Source: Olavius algarvensis Delta 4 endosymbiont (GTDB lineage: Bacteria > Desulfobacterota > Desulfobacteria > Desulfobacterales > CAJINA01). From it: 64,000 nt of DNA. The notes beneath the pieces are model-generated. The model had not been told where the DNA came from. It worked only from the letters and a program-made list of their open reading frames with translations, and searched no databases. Shown here piece after piece: positions 44,114 to 52,346 of the stretch. Every line of letters starts with the position of its first letter. Position 1 is the stretch's first letter. Made by a program: the position numbers and the translations under genes. The DNA lies in contig CAJINA010000188.1 in assembly GCA_905176665.1 (NCBI GenBank), forward strand, positions 62,001 to 126,000, in the 5' to 3' direction.

Positions 44114-44788
44114 ATGCCGCAAGACACCAAGCAGCCCCTGGCTGTGACTGCCTACCAGTTGATCTACCGCAACATCATGACCCTGAAATATGAGCCGGGT
44201 CAGCGTCTTGAAGAAAAACAACTCATGGAACAACTCGGCATCGGGCGCACCCCGGTCCGTGAGGCCCTTATGCACTTGTCGGCCGATTTTATGGTGGAGT
44301 CCCAGCACAACAAAGGATTCATCGTCCGACCCATCACCTTGCAGAACACCAAAGCTTCGTTTGCGGCCTTGAAAATTTTGGAGCTCGGGGTGGCCGAACT
44401 GGCGGTGCGCCAGGATCCCGGCGGCCTGATCGACGATATGTCGGCGGCCAACGAAGAGGTGAAAACCGCCATCCGCAACGAAGATGTGCTGGCCATGGTG
44501 GAGGCCAACAGCGATTTTCACAGCGCATTTGCCAGTACCTGCCGCAACGATTATATCATCCAGAGCCTGCACAAGGTCCGTTGTGAAACCAACCGGCTGG
44601 CGTACCTCTCTTTCAATAATGAAGTGGACCCCTTACGCTCACTACCGGAACATTATGAAAGTGTTACCCAGCATCATGACACCATTATAGATTTTATTCG
44701 GCGCCGCGAAGAGGAACCCCTGAAGAGGACCCTGATCGAGCACATCCAGGCCTTTCAAAACAGGATCCTGCTGTTTATGGCCTCTTAA
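44114..44788 (+). CDS. GntR-family regulator with FCD domain
   Basis: 224 residues from ATG 44114; an earlier in-frame start at 44036 is inside the operator and unlikely. N-terminal winged helix: AYQLIYRNIMTLKYEPGQRLEEKQLMEQLGIGRTPVREALMHLSAD. C-terminal FCD ligand domain with metal-binding-like residues in ANSDFHSAFASTCRN and HYESVTQHHDTIIDFIRRR. Such regulators sense carboxylates or amino-acid derivatives. It is 65 bases upstream of the TRAP importer and likely controls the whole locus. Confidence 0.9.
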   Translation: MPQDTKQPLAVTAYQLIYRNIMTLKYEPGQRLEEKQLMEQLGIGRTPVREALMHLSADFMVESQHNKGFIVRPITLQNTKASFAALKILELGVAELAVRQDPGGLIDDMSAANEEVKTAIRNEDVLAMVEANSDFHSAFASTCRNDYIIQSLHKVRCETNRLAYLSFNNEVDPLRSLPEHYESVTQHHDTIIDFIRRREEEPLKRTLIEHIQAFQNRILLFMAS

Positions 44789-44853
44789 GCTATTTGCCGG
44801 ATGTTAAGCGTGTAACCGTAACGTGTACATAAACTAGCTAAAAGGAGGAAATC

Positions 44854-45843
44854 ATGAAAAGGACACTTTGCTTCATTATGGCATTGCTTGTGGCCCTGGT
44901 CTTCGTGCCGGAAGGCTTCGCCAAGGCAAAATGGGATCTGCATCTGAACTATCCGGCCGGTAACTTTCACTCCAAAGGCGCCCAGACCTTCGCTGACCGG
45001 GTGGCGGAAGCTACCAACGGCCAGGTCAAAATCGTCCTGCACCCGGGTAGCGCCCTGGGATTCAAGGGCCCCGAGTTGCTGCGGGCCTTGGCCGAAGGAC
45101 AGCTGAAGGCTGCTGAGGTACCGACCGGTATGGTGGAAGGCGACGCGCCGACCCTGGCGCTGACCGCACAGCCCTTCATTTCCACCAATGCCTTTGAACA
45201 GCGCCTGCTTTACCAACTGGCCAAACCGACCTACGCCAAAATCCTGAAAAAGTTCAACCAGTTTACCCTTTATACCTCGGTCTGGCCGTTTTCCGGGATT
45301 TACACCCAGCGGCCGATCAGGTCCGAAGCTGATCTCAAGGGCCTGAAAATGAGGGTTTATGATGGGACCGGCCTGGCTTTCGGTGGCGCGACTGGAATCG
45401 CGGCCCGCAAGATGCCCTTCAGCGAAGTCTACCCGGCCATGAAAGCCGGTCTGCTCGACTCCATGTATACCTCTTCGGTCTCGGGCGTGGACGCCAAGGC
45501 CTGGGAAGTATTGAAGTACTTTACACCCATCAACATTGTGGGCCCCGTGAACATGGTCAACGTCAATCTGGACGCGTGGAACAAACTGCCTAAAGACACC
45601 CAGGCCACTCTTCTTGAAATCGCGGCCCAAATGGAAGATGAAATGTGGAACCTGGCCGGTGATATGGACCGCAAATCTCGGGCCACTTTGACCGAGAACG
45701 GCATGACCATCAACAAGGTCAGCAAAGAGTTCCGCGCTGAACTCAACGCCATTGGTGACAAACTGCGGGGCCAGTGGGCTAAAAAAGCCGGTTCCGATGC
45801 GCAGATGATATTAAAAGAGTACTACCGCATCACGGGCCGCTAA
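44854..45843 (+). CDS. dctP: TRAP transporter solute-binding subunit DctP
   Basis: 329 residues, ATG with AAGGAGG upstream. Signal peptide cleaved near residue 24 (GFA-KA). DctP features: LHLNYPAGNFHSKGAQTFADRVAEATNGQVKIVLHPGSALGFKGPELL, KGLKMRVYDG (the conserved Arg that binds substrate carboxylate) and FSEVYPAMKAGLLDS. It delivers a carboxylate to DctQM. Its stop TAA abuts repeat R7, which separates it from dctQ. Confidence 0.93.
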   Translation: MKRTLCFIMALLVALVFVPEGFAKAKWDLHLNYPAGNFHSKGAQTFADRVAEATNGQVKIVLHPGSALGFKGPELLRALAEGQLKAAEVPTGMVEGDAPTLALTAQPFISTNAFEQRLLYQLAKPTYAKILKKFNQFTLYTSVWPFSGIYTQRPIRSEADLKGLKMRVYDGTGLAFGGATGIAARKMPFSEVYPAMKAGLLDSMYTSSVSGVDAKAWEVLKYFTPINIVGPVNMVNVNLDAWNKLPKDTQATLLEIAAQMEDEMWNLAGDMDRKSRATLTENGMTINKVSKEFRAELNAIGDKLRGQWAKKAGSDAQMILKEYYRITGR

Positions 45844-45844
45844 G

Positions 45845-45992
45845 TTGAAGTAATTTTATAAAAGTCTTTTGATTCAATCTCGGCGTTGGACGTAAGGCCC
45901 CAGTCCTCAAAATACTGTTTAGTATTCTTGCGGCTGGAGCCTCACGTCCGCCTTGACCTTGAATCAAAATCCAAATTCTAAAATAACTTCAA
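45845..45992. repeat. Family R element, copy R7, inside the TRAP operon
   Basis: 148 bases between dctP and dctQ. Outer arms TTGAAGTAATTTTATAA (45845-45861) and TTCTAAAATAACTTCAA (45976-45992) pair at 15 of 17. Inner arm ACGTAAGGCcCCAG pairs with CTGGaGCCTCACGT. Here GATTCAA near the left junction pairs with TTGAATC near the right one, unlike other copies with GGCCCAA/TTGAACC. The core GGCGTTGGACG and CCGCCTTGACC are kept. Confidence 0.88.
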
Positions 45993-46038
45993 TTCGACAC
46001 CTTGAGCTTCAAGGCATACCTGCTAAAAGGGCTTTTTA

Positions 46039-46542
46039 ATGAATACCGCCATCCGTTTTGTCGAAAAGGTAAGTGACTGGCTGGCCCGCGGCTCAGCCGT
46101 CATCCTGGGGCTGTTGACAGTCCTCATCTTAGTCGAAATCTTCCTGTGGAATGTCTTTGAGAAAACAACCCTGGTTGCCGATGAATACAGCGCCTACGGA
46201 CTGGCGGCCATTATCTTCATGGGGGCCGGATACTGCCTGAAAGAAAAGGGCCATATCCGCATCACCCTGATCCTGACATTCCTGCCGGAAAAGGTAACGC
46301 GCTGGATCACCTTTTTGGCTACGGTGTTGACCACTGTTTTCGCCGGATACCTCTGGTGGTACCTGTACAAGATGGTCAATTCCGCCTACCGGTATAACTC
46401 AACGTCCGGCACCCTGACCAATACACCGCTCTGGATTCCCCAGACAATCATGCTGGTGGGTGCCGCCGGATTCGTACTGCAGTTGGCCGCCACCAGCCTG
46501 CGCACCTATCTAGCCATCAAAACCGGGGAGGAGGTCGTCTAA
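46039..46542 (+). CDS. dctQ: TRAP transporter small permease DctQ
   Basis: 167 residues, ATG with AAGGG upstream. Four membrane segments, with the DctQ-type EYSAYGLAAIIFMGAGYCLKEKGHIRITLI after the second (E and GH-R pattern). It forms the membrane complex with DctM. Separated from dctP by 195 bases containing R7, then overlaps the dctM start (TAATG). Confidence 0.92.
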   Translation: MNTAIRFVEKVSDWLARGSAVILGLLTVLILVEIFLWNVFEKTTLVADEYSAYGLAAIIFMGAGYCLKEKGHIRITLILTFLPEKVTRWITFLATVLTTVFAGYLWWYLYKMVNSAYRYNSTSGTLTNTPLWIPQTIMLVGAAGFVLQLAATSLRTYLAIKTGEEVV

Positions 46543-47852
46543 TGGAAGCTGGCATGCCTCTGATGTCCCTGGTTGTTTTTGGGGTGTTGTTCATCACCCT
46601 GGGCGCCGGCATCTGGGTCGGCTTTGCCCTTTTTATGGTCGGCTTCATTGGAATGACCTTTTTCAGCTCGCTGCCGGCGGCCAACAACATGGCTTCTTCG
46701 GTGTGGTCCACGGTGGAAAAATGGGAATACGTGGCCCTGCCCCTCTTTATCCTGATGGGTGAAATCCTCTACCGGTCGGGCATCTCCGAAAAACTTTTCA
46801 AGGCCCTGGTGCCGTGGCTTTACCGCTTGCCCGGCGGGCTGCTGCTGATGAACATTATTTCCTGCACACTGTTTGCGGCCGTGAGCGGCTCCTCGGCCGC
46901 CACCACGGCCACGGTTGGCCGGATCACCCTGGCTGAATTCGACAAACTTGGCTACGACAAGCGTATTGCCATGGGATCGCTGGCCGGTGCCGGCACCCTC
47001 GGCTTTTTGATTCCACCGTCGCTGATTATGATCGTCTATGCGATCCTGGCGAGTGTTTCCATCGGCAAGATGTTCATGGCCGGTATCCTGCCAGGTTTGT
47101 TGCTGGCCGGAATCTATTCAGCCTACATCATTTACCGCGGCATCCGTAATCCGGAAATCGCACCCCGTACCCAGGACACTTACAGCTGGAAAGAACGCCT
47201 GGTCGCGACCAAGGATCTGGCCCCGACCGTTATTCTGATCCTGATGGTTTTGGGCAGTATTTACGCGGGAATCGCCACCCCCACCGAAGCCGCGGCCCTG
47301 GGTGTCCTGGGCGCCACCGCATTCGCCTTCCTGAACCGCCAGATGAACCTGAAGATCCTGTTTGAGTGTTTGATCGGCGCAGTGAAGACCAATGCCATGA
47401 TCATGCTCATCGTAATCGGTGCGGGGTTTCTCTCCCGGGCCATGGGGTTTTTGGGAATCCCGGCGGCCATCACCACAGCTATCACCGAATTACAACTGTC
47501 GCCTTACACCCTGATGCTTTTATTAGGTGTCTTCTATGTCGTGCTGGGCTGTTTGCTGGACGGTTTTTCAATCGTGGTCATGACGCTGCCTATCGCATTG
47601 CCGATGGTCACGGCGGCCGGCTTCGATCCCATCTGGTTCGGTATCTACCTGATCCTGATGGTCGAAGTCAGCCAGATTACGCCACCGGTCGGCTTCAACC
47701 TTTTCGTTATCCAGGGACTCACCGGTGAACCGATCACACGCATCGCGCGCTATGCGTTCCCGTTCTTCCTGCTCATGCTGCTGACCACGGCTATCATCAC
47801 CATATTCCCGCAGATCGCCCTTTATCTGCCGCAATTGATGACGGTGAAGTGA
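46542..47852 (+). CDS. dctM: TRAP transporter large permease DctM
   Basis: 436 residues, about twelve membrane segments. Family motifs: WEYVALPLFILMGEILYRSGI, ISCTLFAAVSGSSAATTATVGRI, GSLAGAGTLGFLIPPSLIMIVYAI, IATPTEAAALGVLGA and VEVSQITPPVGFNLFVIQG. It is the sodium-driven channel unit of the importer. The importer probably brings the substrate of the downstream PxpABC enzymes. Confidence 0.94.
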   Translation: MEAGMPLMSLVVFGVLFITLGAGIWVGFALFMVGFIGMTFFSSLPAANNMASSVWSTVEKWEYVALPLFILMGEILYRSGISEKLFKALVPWLYRLPGGLLLMNIISCTLFAAVSGSSAATTATVGRITLAEFDKLGYDKRIAMGSLAGAGTLGFLIPPSLIMIVYAILASVSIGKMFMAGILPGLLLAGIYSAYIIYRGIRNPEIAPRTQDTYSWKERLVATKDLAPTVILILMVLGSIYAGIATPTEAAALGVLGATAFAFLNRQMNLKILFECLIGAVKTNAMIMLIVIGAGFLSRAMGFLGIPAAITTAITELQLSPYTLMLLLGVFYVVLGCLLDGFSIVVMTLPIALPMVTAAGFDPIWFGIYLILMVEVSQITPPVGFNLFVIQGLTGEPITRIARYAFPFFLLMLLTTAIITIFPQIALYLPQLMTVK

Positions 47853-47914
47853 TGAGGAACAGGTGGATAGGCTGAAGGCAAGAGCATAAAAAGTAAAAAC
47901 CAGGGGAGTGACAT

Positions 47915-48697
47915 ATGAAAACCATCGACCTGAACTGCGATATGGGAGAAAGTTATGGTGCTTACCGCATCGGGATGGACGCAGATGTATTTCCCCATAT
48001 AACCTCGGCCAATATCGCCTGTGGCTGGCATGCCGGTGATCCGCTGGTTATGGAGCAGACCGTAAAGATGGCTGTCGAGTACAACGTAGGAGCCGGCGCC
48101 CATCCCGGTTTTCCCGATCGCATCGGATTCGGCCGGCGTTACATGAAGTGTACCGGAGAAGAAATTCGCAACTACCTGGTCTACCAGATCGGCGCCCTGC
48201 AGGCCTTTTGCAAGGTTCACGGCACCCAGCTGCGCCATGTGAAACCGCACGGTGCCCTTTACCTGGCAGCTGTTGAAGATGAGGAAGTGGCGCGGGCGGT
48301 GGCCGAGGCCATTGTCAGCGTCGACCCGAAATTGATTTTCGTAGCCCTGGCCGGCGCCAAAGGTGCCTTGATGCGCGAAATAGGCCAGCAGACTGGTCTG
48401 CAGGTGGTCTACGAAGCTTTCCCCGACCGGGCCTACACACCGGAAGGAACCCTGGCGCCGCGCAGCATGGCTGGTGCCCTGGTCACCGATCCCGCAGCCG
48501 TTACAGAACGCGCCCTGAAAATGGCCCTTGACAATAGCGTCATCGCCCTGGACGGTACCGAAATTGATCTGGATGTGCAGACACTCTGCGTCCACGGGGA
48601 TGGCCCCACAGCCGTGGACCTGGTCCGCGGCATCCGGTCACGCCTGGAAGCGGAAGGTGTAACGGTTGCGCCCATGAAAAGAAAGGGTGAATCATAA
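47915..48697 (+). CDS. pxpA: 5-oxoprolinase subunit PxpA (LamB/YcsF family)
   Basis: 260 residues, ATG with GGGGAG upstream. The family signature is clear: IDLNCDMGESYGAYRIGMDADVFPHITSANIACGWHAGDP near the start, GAHPGFPDRIGFGRR, HVKPHGALYL and VYEAFPDRAYTPEGTLAPR. PxpA acts with PxpB and PxpC in ATP-dependent opening of 5-oxoproline to glutamate. 62 bases after dctM, so in the same transcription unit. The presence of AccB/AccC means a different lactam or amide substrate is possible. Confidence 0.93.
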   Translation: MKTIDLNCDMGESYGAYRIGMDADVFPHITSANIACGWHAGDPLVMEQTVKMAVEYNVGAGAHPGFPDRIGFGRRYMKCTGEEIRNYLVYQIGALQAFCKVHGTQLRHVKPHGALYLAAVEDEEVARAVAEAIVSVDPKLIFVALAGAKGALMREIGQQTGLQVVYEAFPDRAYTPEGTLAPRSMAGALVTDPAAVTERALKMALDNSVIALDGTEIDLDVQTLCVHGDGPTAVDLVRGIRSRLEAEGVTVAPMKRKGES

Positions 48698-48705
48698 AAC
48701 CAGTT

Positions 48706-48901
48706 TCTCGTGCAGAGACGCAGAGGCGCGGAGAAGGGCTAACCCAAAATTAGTAGCGCTATCGCGCTTAAAACCAATTAGCACTTTGTACCCTTATTGG
48801 GTTAAACCGGCGAAGCCGGCAAAATGGTGGTTTCCCAGATGAACTGGGCTGTTCATTAGTATCTTGACTGCAGGAAGACGTCTCTGCGTCTCAGCGCGAG
48901 A
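48706..48901. repeat. Family B palindromic element, copy B3
   Basis: About 196 bases between pxpA and pxpB. Left end 48706-48735 (TCTCGTGCAGAGACGCAG...), right end 48881-48901 (TCTCTGCGTCTCAGCGCGAGA less the last bases). Internal hairpins AGCGC-TATC-GCGCT and CCGGC-GAA-GCCGG keep the loops seen in B2 while the first stem differs. Its distance of nine bases from the pxpA stop suggests it lies in the message. Confidence 0.84.
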
Positions 48902-48954
48902 TTAATCTTGGTTTTGATCTTTTAGCATGCAGGAACTCTAATGAAGGACTCTAT

Positions 48955-49665
48955 ATGAGCACGAACTTATATGCCCATGCCCGTTTCCGGCTGGCCGGAG
49001 ACAGCGGACTGTTAGTGGAGTATGGGGACGGCATCGATCCGGAAGTCAACGCCCGGGTACGGGCCATGGATATGGTGCTCGCGTCCCATCCTTTAAAGGG
49101 TGTGCGCGAAGTGACGCCCACCTACCGGTCCCTGCTGATCTTATACGATCCCCTGCAGACCGATCCGGATCATTTATCCCAGGAATTGGTCGGCCTGGAA
49201 AACCGCCTGGGCGAGATTACCATCCCGCCCCCGGACACCGTGGAAATTCCCGTCTGCTATGGCGGTGACCACGGGCCGGACATCGAGCATGTGGCCCAGA
49301 CCAACGGCCTGGCCGTAGAAGATGTCATCCGCCTGCACAGCGAAACGGTTTACAGCATTTACATGATCGGTTTCACGCCCGGCTTTTGCTTCCTGGGTGG
49401 ATTGCCGGATGCGCTGCACACTCCCCGGTTGGAAACACCCCGCATGCGGGTGCCGGAGGGCTCGGTCGGCATTGCCAATGCCCAGACTGGCATCTATCCG
49501 CTGACGAGCCCCGGCGGCTGGCAGTTGATCGGCCGCACACCTTTGCGCCTGTTTGCCCCGGAAAAGGGAAACCCCTTCATCTATAAAACCGGCGACAGCA
49601 TTCGATTCGTGCCAATCCCGCCGGAGCGCTATGCCGAGCAAATCCGGAAACAGGAGGGACCATGA
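48955..49665 (+). CDS. pxpB: 5-oxoprolinase subunit PxpB (KipI/AHS1)
   Basis: 236 residues, ATG with AAGGAC upstream. AHS1 domain motifs: FRLAGDSGLLVEYGDGIDPEVNARV, VREVTPTYRSLLILYDP, IPVCYGGDHGPDIEHVA, MIGFTPGFCFLGGLPDALHTPRL and GSVGIANAQTGIYPLTSPGGWQLIGRTP. The same domain forms half of the carboxyltransferase of urea carboxylase. Its stop overlaps pxpC (ATGA), so a PxpB-PxpC complex is expected. Confidence 0.93.
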   Translation: MSTNLYAHARFRLAGDSGLLVEYGDGIDPEVNARVRAMDMVLASHPLKGVREVTPTYRSLLILYDPLQTDPDHLSQELVGLENRLGEITIPPPDTVEIPVCYGGDHGPDIEHVAQTNGLAVEDVIRLHSETVYSIYMIGFTPGFCFLGGLPDALHTPRLETPRMRVPEGSVGIANAQTGIYPLTSPGGWQLIGRTPLRLFAPEKGNPFIYKTGDSIRFVPIPPERYAEQIRKQEGP

Positions 49666-50606
49666 AAAGATTTAAGGTCCACTCGCCCGGCGCATTTACA
49701 ACCGTGCAGGACAACGGCCGTTTCGGCTACCAGAAGATGGGAATGCCGATTTCCGGGGCTCTGGATGCCTTTGCGTTTCGAGTAGCCAACCTGTTGGTAG
49801 GCAACCCGGCTGAAAGTGCGGTATTGGAAATCACCATCACCGGACCCAGGCTGGAGTTCCTCTCCGAAACCGACATTGCTCTGACCGGTGCCAAAATGGG
49901 GATGACCCTGAACGATACCCTGGTGCAGGCGTGGCGATCCGTCCGGGTAAAACCGGGGGATATGCTCGAAATCCACCAGGTCACCAGCGGCTGTCGGGCT
50001 TACCTGGCCATCAGCGGCGGGATCGACGTGCCGGTCGTCATGGGCAGTCGCTCGACCTATGTCGGCGGGAAACTCGGCGGATTCGAAGGCCGTCCCCTGC
50101 AGGCCGATGATGTCGTAAACGGTTTAGAAGCCCGGCTGCTTGAAGCACCCCGGGTGCTGCCGAACAAATGGATTCCGGAACACAAGCGGGAGATAAATCT
50201 GCGGATCATCCCAGGACCACAGGACGACTACTTCGACACTGGCTTGGAAACGCTGCTCACCACAGACTATATGGTAACCCCCAAGGCCGACCGCATGGGC
50301 TATCGGCTGCAGGGAGCCGCTATCGAACGTATACCCGGAACCCCGGCCAGCATCGTCAGCGAACCCAGTATGCCGGGTGGCATCCAGATCCCGGCCGATG
50401 CCCAGCCCATCGTGTTGCTGGTCGAGCAAACCGTCGGCGGCTACTCCAAAATCGCCACGGTCATCACCCCGGACATCGCCCGCTTAACCCAGGCCACCCC
50501 GGGGGACACGGCCCGCTTCGAAAAAGTCGACCTGGCCCAGGCACACAAAATTTATCGTGATTCAGAAAAGAAGCTGCAAGAAATTGCCGCCTCGCTTACG
50601 ATGTGA
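49662..50606 (+). CDS. pxpC: 5-oxoprolinase subunit PxpC (KipA/AHS2)
   Basis: 314 residues from ATG 49662. AHS2 domain motifs: VHSPGAFTTVQDNGRFGYQKMGMPISGALD, NLLVGNPAESAVLEITITGP, CRAYLAISGGIDVPVVMGSRSTY, RIIPGPQDDYF, ADRMGYRLQGAAIERI, SEPSMPGGIQIPADAQPIVLLVEQTVGGYSKIATV. Second half of the PxpBC or urea-carboxylase-like unit. Followed by 384 bases without a gene that contain B4. Confidence 0.93.
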   Translation: MKRFKVHSPGAFTTVQDNGRFGYQKMGMPISGALDAFAFRVANLLVGNPAESAVLEITITGPRLEFLSETDIALTGAKMGMTLNDTLVQAWRSVRVKPGDMLEIHQVTSGCRAYLAISGGIDVPVVMGSRSTYVGGKLGGFEGRPLQADDVVNGLEARLLEAPRVLPNKWIPEHKREINLRIIPGPQDDYFDTGLETLLTTDYMVTPKADRMGYRLQGAAIERIPGTPASIVSEPSMPGGIQIPADAQPIVLLVEQTVGGYSKIATVITPDIARLTQATPGDTARFEKVDLAQAHKIYRDSEKKLQEIAASLTM

Positions 50607-50765
50607 TTCATTTGTAGCTTTGTGCTCATTTATCAATTGAAGTGTGGGAGCAGCCTTGAAATGCTTAGACCCTATTGAGGTGTAAAGAATCCTGGCCCAG
50701 CGGAATAGGCTTTGGGCCGCCCCTAAAAGGGGCTTCGCCATCAAAACACAAAGGCAAAACCATGC

Positions 50766-50917
50766 ATCGCGTAGAGACGCAGTGGCGCAGAGAAAATCAA
50801 AGCCAGAATTTGGTCGCACTATCGTGCGAAAAGCACTTCAAGACCTTTTGGGTTTTAATCCCGCGAAGCGGGGAAAATTCGTGGTTTTCTCTGCGCCACT
50901 GCGTCTCTGCGCGAGAA
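50766..50917. repeat. Family B palindromic element, copy B4, in a 384-base gap
   Basis: About 152 bases between pxpC and the creatininase gene, the shortest copy. Left ATCGCGTAGAGACGCAGTGG, right ending CTGCGCGAGAA. Compared with other copies the arm CAGAGGCGC/GCGCCTCTG is changed on both sides to CAGTGGCGC/GCGCCACTG. Internal hairpins TCGCAC-TATC-GTGCGA and CCCGC-GAA-GCGGG. The left flank has GGGCC and CCCCTAAAAGGGG hairpins related to B2's flank. Nothing coding is seen in 50607-50990. Confidence 0.85.
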
Positions 50918-50990
50918 TAATGCTCTTACGGCACAACCTAATATCGCTGACCTGGCCCTGAGTACCAGGTTTTGAAGGATTGAATAAATT

Positions 50991-51773
50991 ATGAAAACAT
51001 CATCACAGTGGCTCCAGAACTTAACCTGGGAAGACATCAAAGAACAAATAAAAATCTCCAAAGGCACCGTCATCCTCCCGGTAGGCAGCACCGAACAACA
51101 CGGCCCGCACCTGCCGGTCGGCACCGACACCATGGTCGCCAACACCCTGGCGGATGCTGCCGCCCGGCGGACAAATGTCATGGTCGCGCCACCCCTGTGG
51201 TTCGGCTGGAGCCCCCACCACATGGTCCTGCCCGGCACCATCACGATCCGGCCGGAGATCCTGGTCGAGATCACCAGCGACATCATCGGATCCCTGCAGC
51301 AGCACGGGTTCGATAAATTCATCTTCGTCAACGGTCACCGCATCGTCAATGTCACCTGGATGCAGATAGCCGGGGAAAGGGCCAAGCGGGAGCTGGGGGT
51401 CAAGGTCGTGATCTTCGATCCGGCCTTCATGTCGAAGTCGATCATCAAAGAGATGGGCTGGGGCTCGGTGGGCCATGCCGAAGAGATCGAAGGCTCACAC
51501 ATGTGGTACCGCTACCCGGAACTGGTCAAGATGGATCGGGCCGTGGACAACCCCCATCCTCACCGGGAACTCTACTCGGTGGACCCGGCCTACCCGGATG
51601 ACACGCTCTGCTACGTGCCGAGCAGCAAGGCCGAAATGGCACCGCTGGTCGAAGCAGCCGGAGGCACGGCCGGTGAACCCAGCAAGGCTTCACCGGAAGG
51701 CGGCAAGTGCTATCACCAGCACCTGGTTAAACGATTGGTGGAAGTCATAGAAATGCTTCAACAACAAGCATAG
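50991..51773 (+). CDS. Creatininase-family amidohydrolase
   Basis: 260 residues, ATG with AAGGATTG upstream. Family metal-ligand motifs: ILPVGSTEQHGPHLPVGTDTMVA (Glu, His and Asp), WFGWSPHHMVLPGTITI, FVNGHRIVN (NGH with the usual Gly-Asn lost to Arg-Ile) and GHAEEIEGSHMW. Creatininases open cyclic amides such as creatinine; others act on related lactams or formamides. Its location next to PxpABC fits action on a cyclic amide or an amide product. Its last bases are followed by repeat R8. Confidence 0.9.
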   Translation: MKTSSQWLQNLTWEDIKEQIKISKGTVILPVGSTEQHGPHLPVGTDTMVANTLADAAARRTNVMVAPPLWFGWSPHHMVLPGTITIRPEILVEITSDIIGSLQQHGFDKFIFVNGHRIVNVTWMQIAGERAKRELGVKVVIFDPAFMSKSIIKEMGWGSVGHAEEIEGSHMWYRYPELVKMDRAVDNPHPHRELYSVDPAYPDDTLCYVPSSKAEMAPLVEAAGGTAGEPSKASPEGGKCYHQHLVKRLVEVIEMLQQQA

Positions 51774-51805
51774 AGAGCAGTATTTGCACCATCAATAAAT
51801 AGTAC

Positions 51806-51948
51806 TAAAGCCATCTCAAAATAGAAATTTGGTTCAAGTTCAAGGCGGACGCAATTTTCAAGGCCGAGGCATACTCAAGTGTTCCGAGTGCTTGGGAATT
51901 GCGCCCAACGCCGAAATTGGGCCAAAAGGCTACTTTGAGATGGCTTTA
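51806..51948. repeat. Family R element, copy R8
   Basis: 143 bases, inverse orientation, between convergent creatininase and cupin genes. Outer arms TAAAGCCATCTCAAAATAG (51806-51824) and CTACTTTGAGATGGCTTTA (51930-51948) pair at 18 of 19. Inner arms GCAATT / AATTGC and CAAG / CTTG are copy-specific. The outermost TAA of the right arm is the stop codon of the cupin gene. Confidence 0.9.
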
Positions 51949-52308
51949 TAGATCTCTATTGACAGTTTCGGGCGTGAAAGCTGGTAGGCAGACGGCAATG
52001 TATTCGGCATCTTCTTCCCCCGGTGTGCTGTATTGCACCCATTCGTTGGCGCCGACGATGATGGCCTGGCCGGCGTGGACGTCGAATTCCCCTTCCCGCG
52101 TCTTGACCCGCAGCATCCCCTTGAGAACCACTGTGTATTCATCGAACTCCGGGGTCTGGCCGGGTTCCACCCACCCGGATGGGCTGCGCATCCGGGCCAC
52201 ACTGAGATCAGTTGTCCCGGAATTGACGGCCCCGATAAACTCTTCAATCTTCTTGGGCTTGTTGCCCTCTGCTTCCACAATGGTGGGTGTTTCAATCTTG
52301 CGAATCAT
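51946..52308 (-). CDS. Cupin-domain protein
   Basis: 120 residues, ATG with CAGGAG upstream. A single small beta-barrel: EYTVVLKGMLRVKTREGEFDVHAGQAIIVGANEWVQYSTP, where the first metal motif is reduced (EYTVVL with E and no HxH) and the second keeps only a His-like pattern. Similar to ethanolamine or glyoxylate-utilisation type cupins that isomerise or bind small organic acids. Probably belongs to the pxp locus functionally, although it is on the other strand. Confidence 0.83.
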   Translation of the reverse strand: MIRKIETPTIVEAEGNKPKKIEEFIGAVNSGTTDLSVARMRSPSGWVEPGQTPEFDEYTVVLKGMLRVKTREGEFDVHAGQAIIVGANEWVQYSTPGEEDAEYIAVCLPAFTPETVNRDL

Positions 52309-52346
52309 TTGTATCTACTCCTGGTGTCATGATAATTGACAGCCGT

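Noticed and set aside
44785..45630. 281-codon open frame opposite dctP
   Set aside because: Antisense shadow of dctP.
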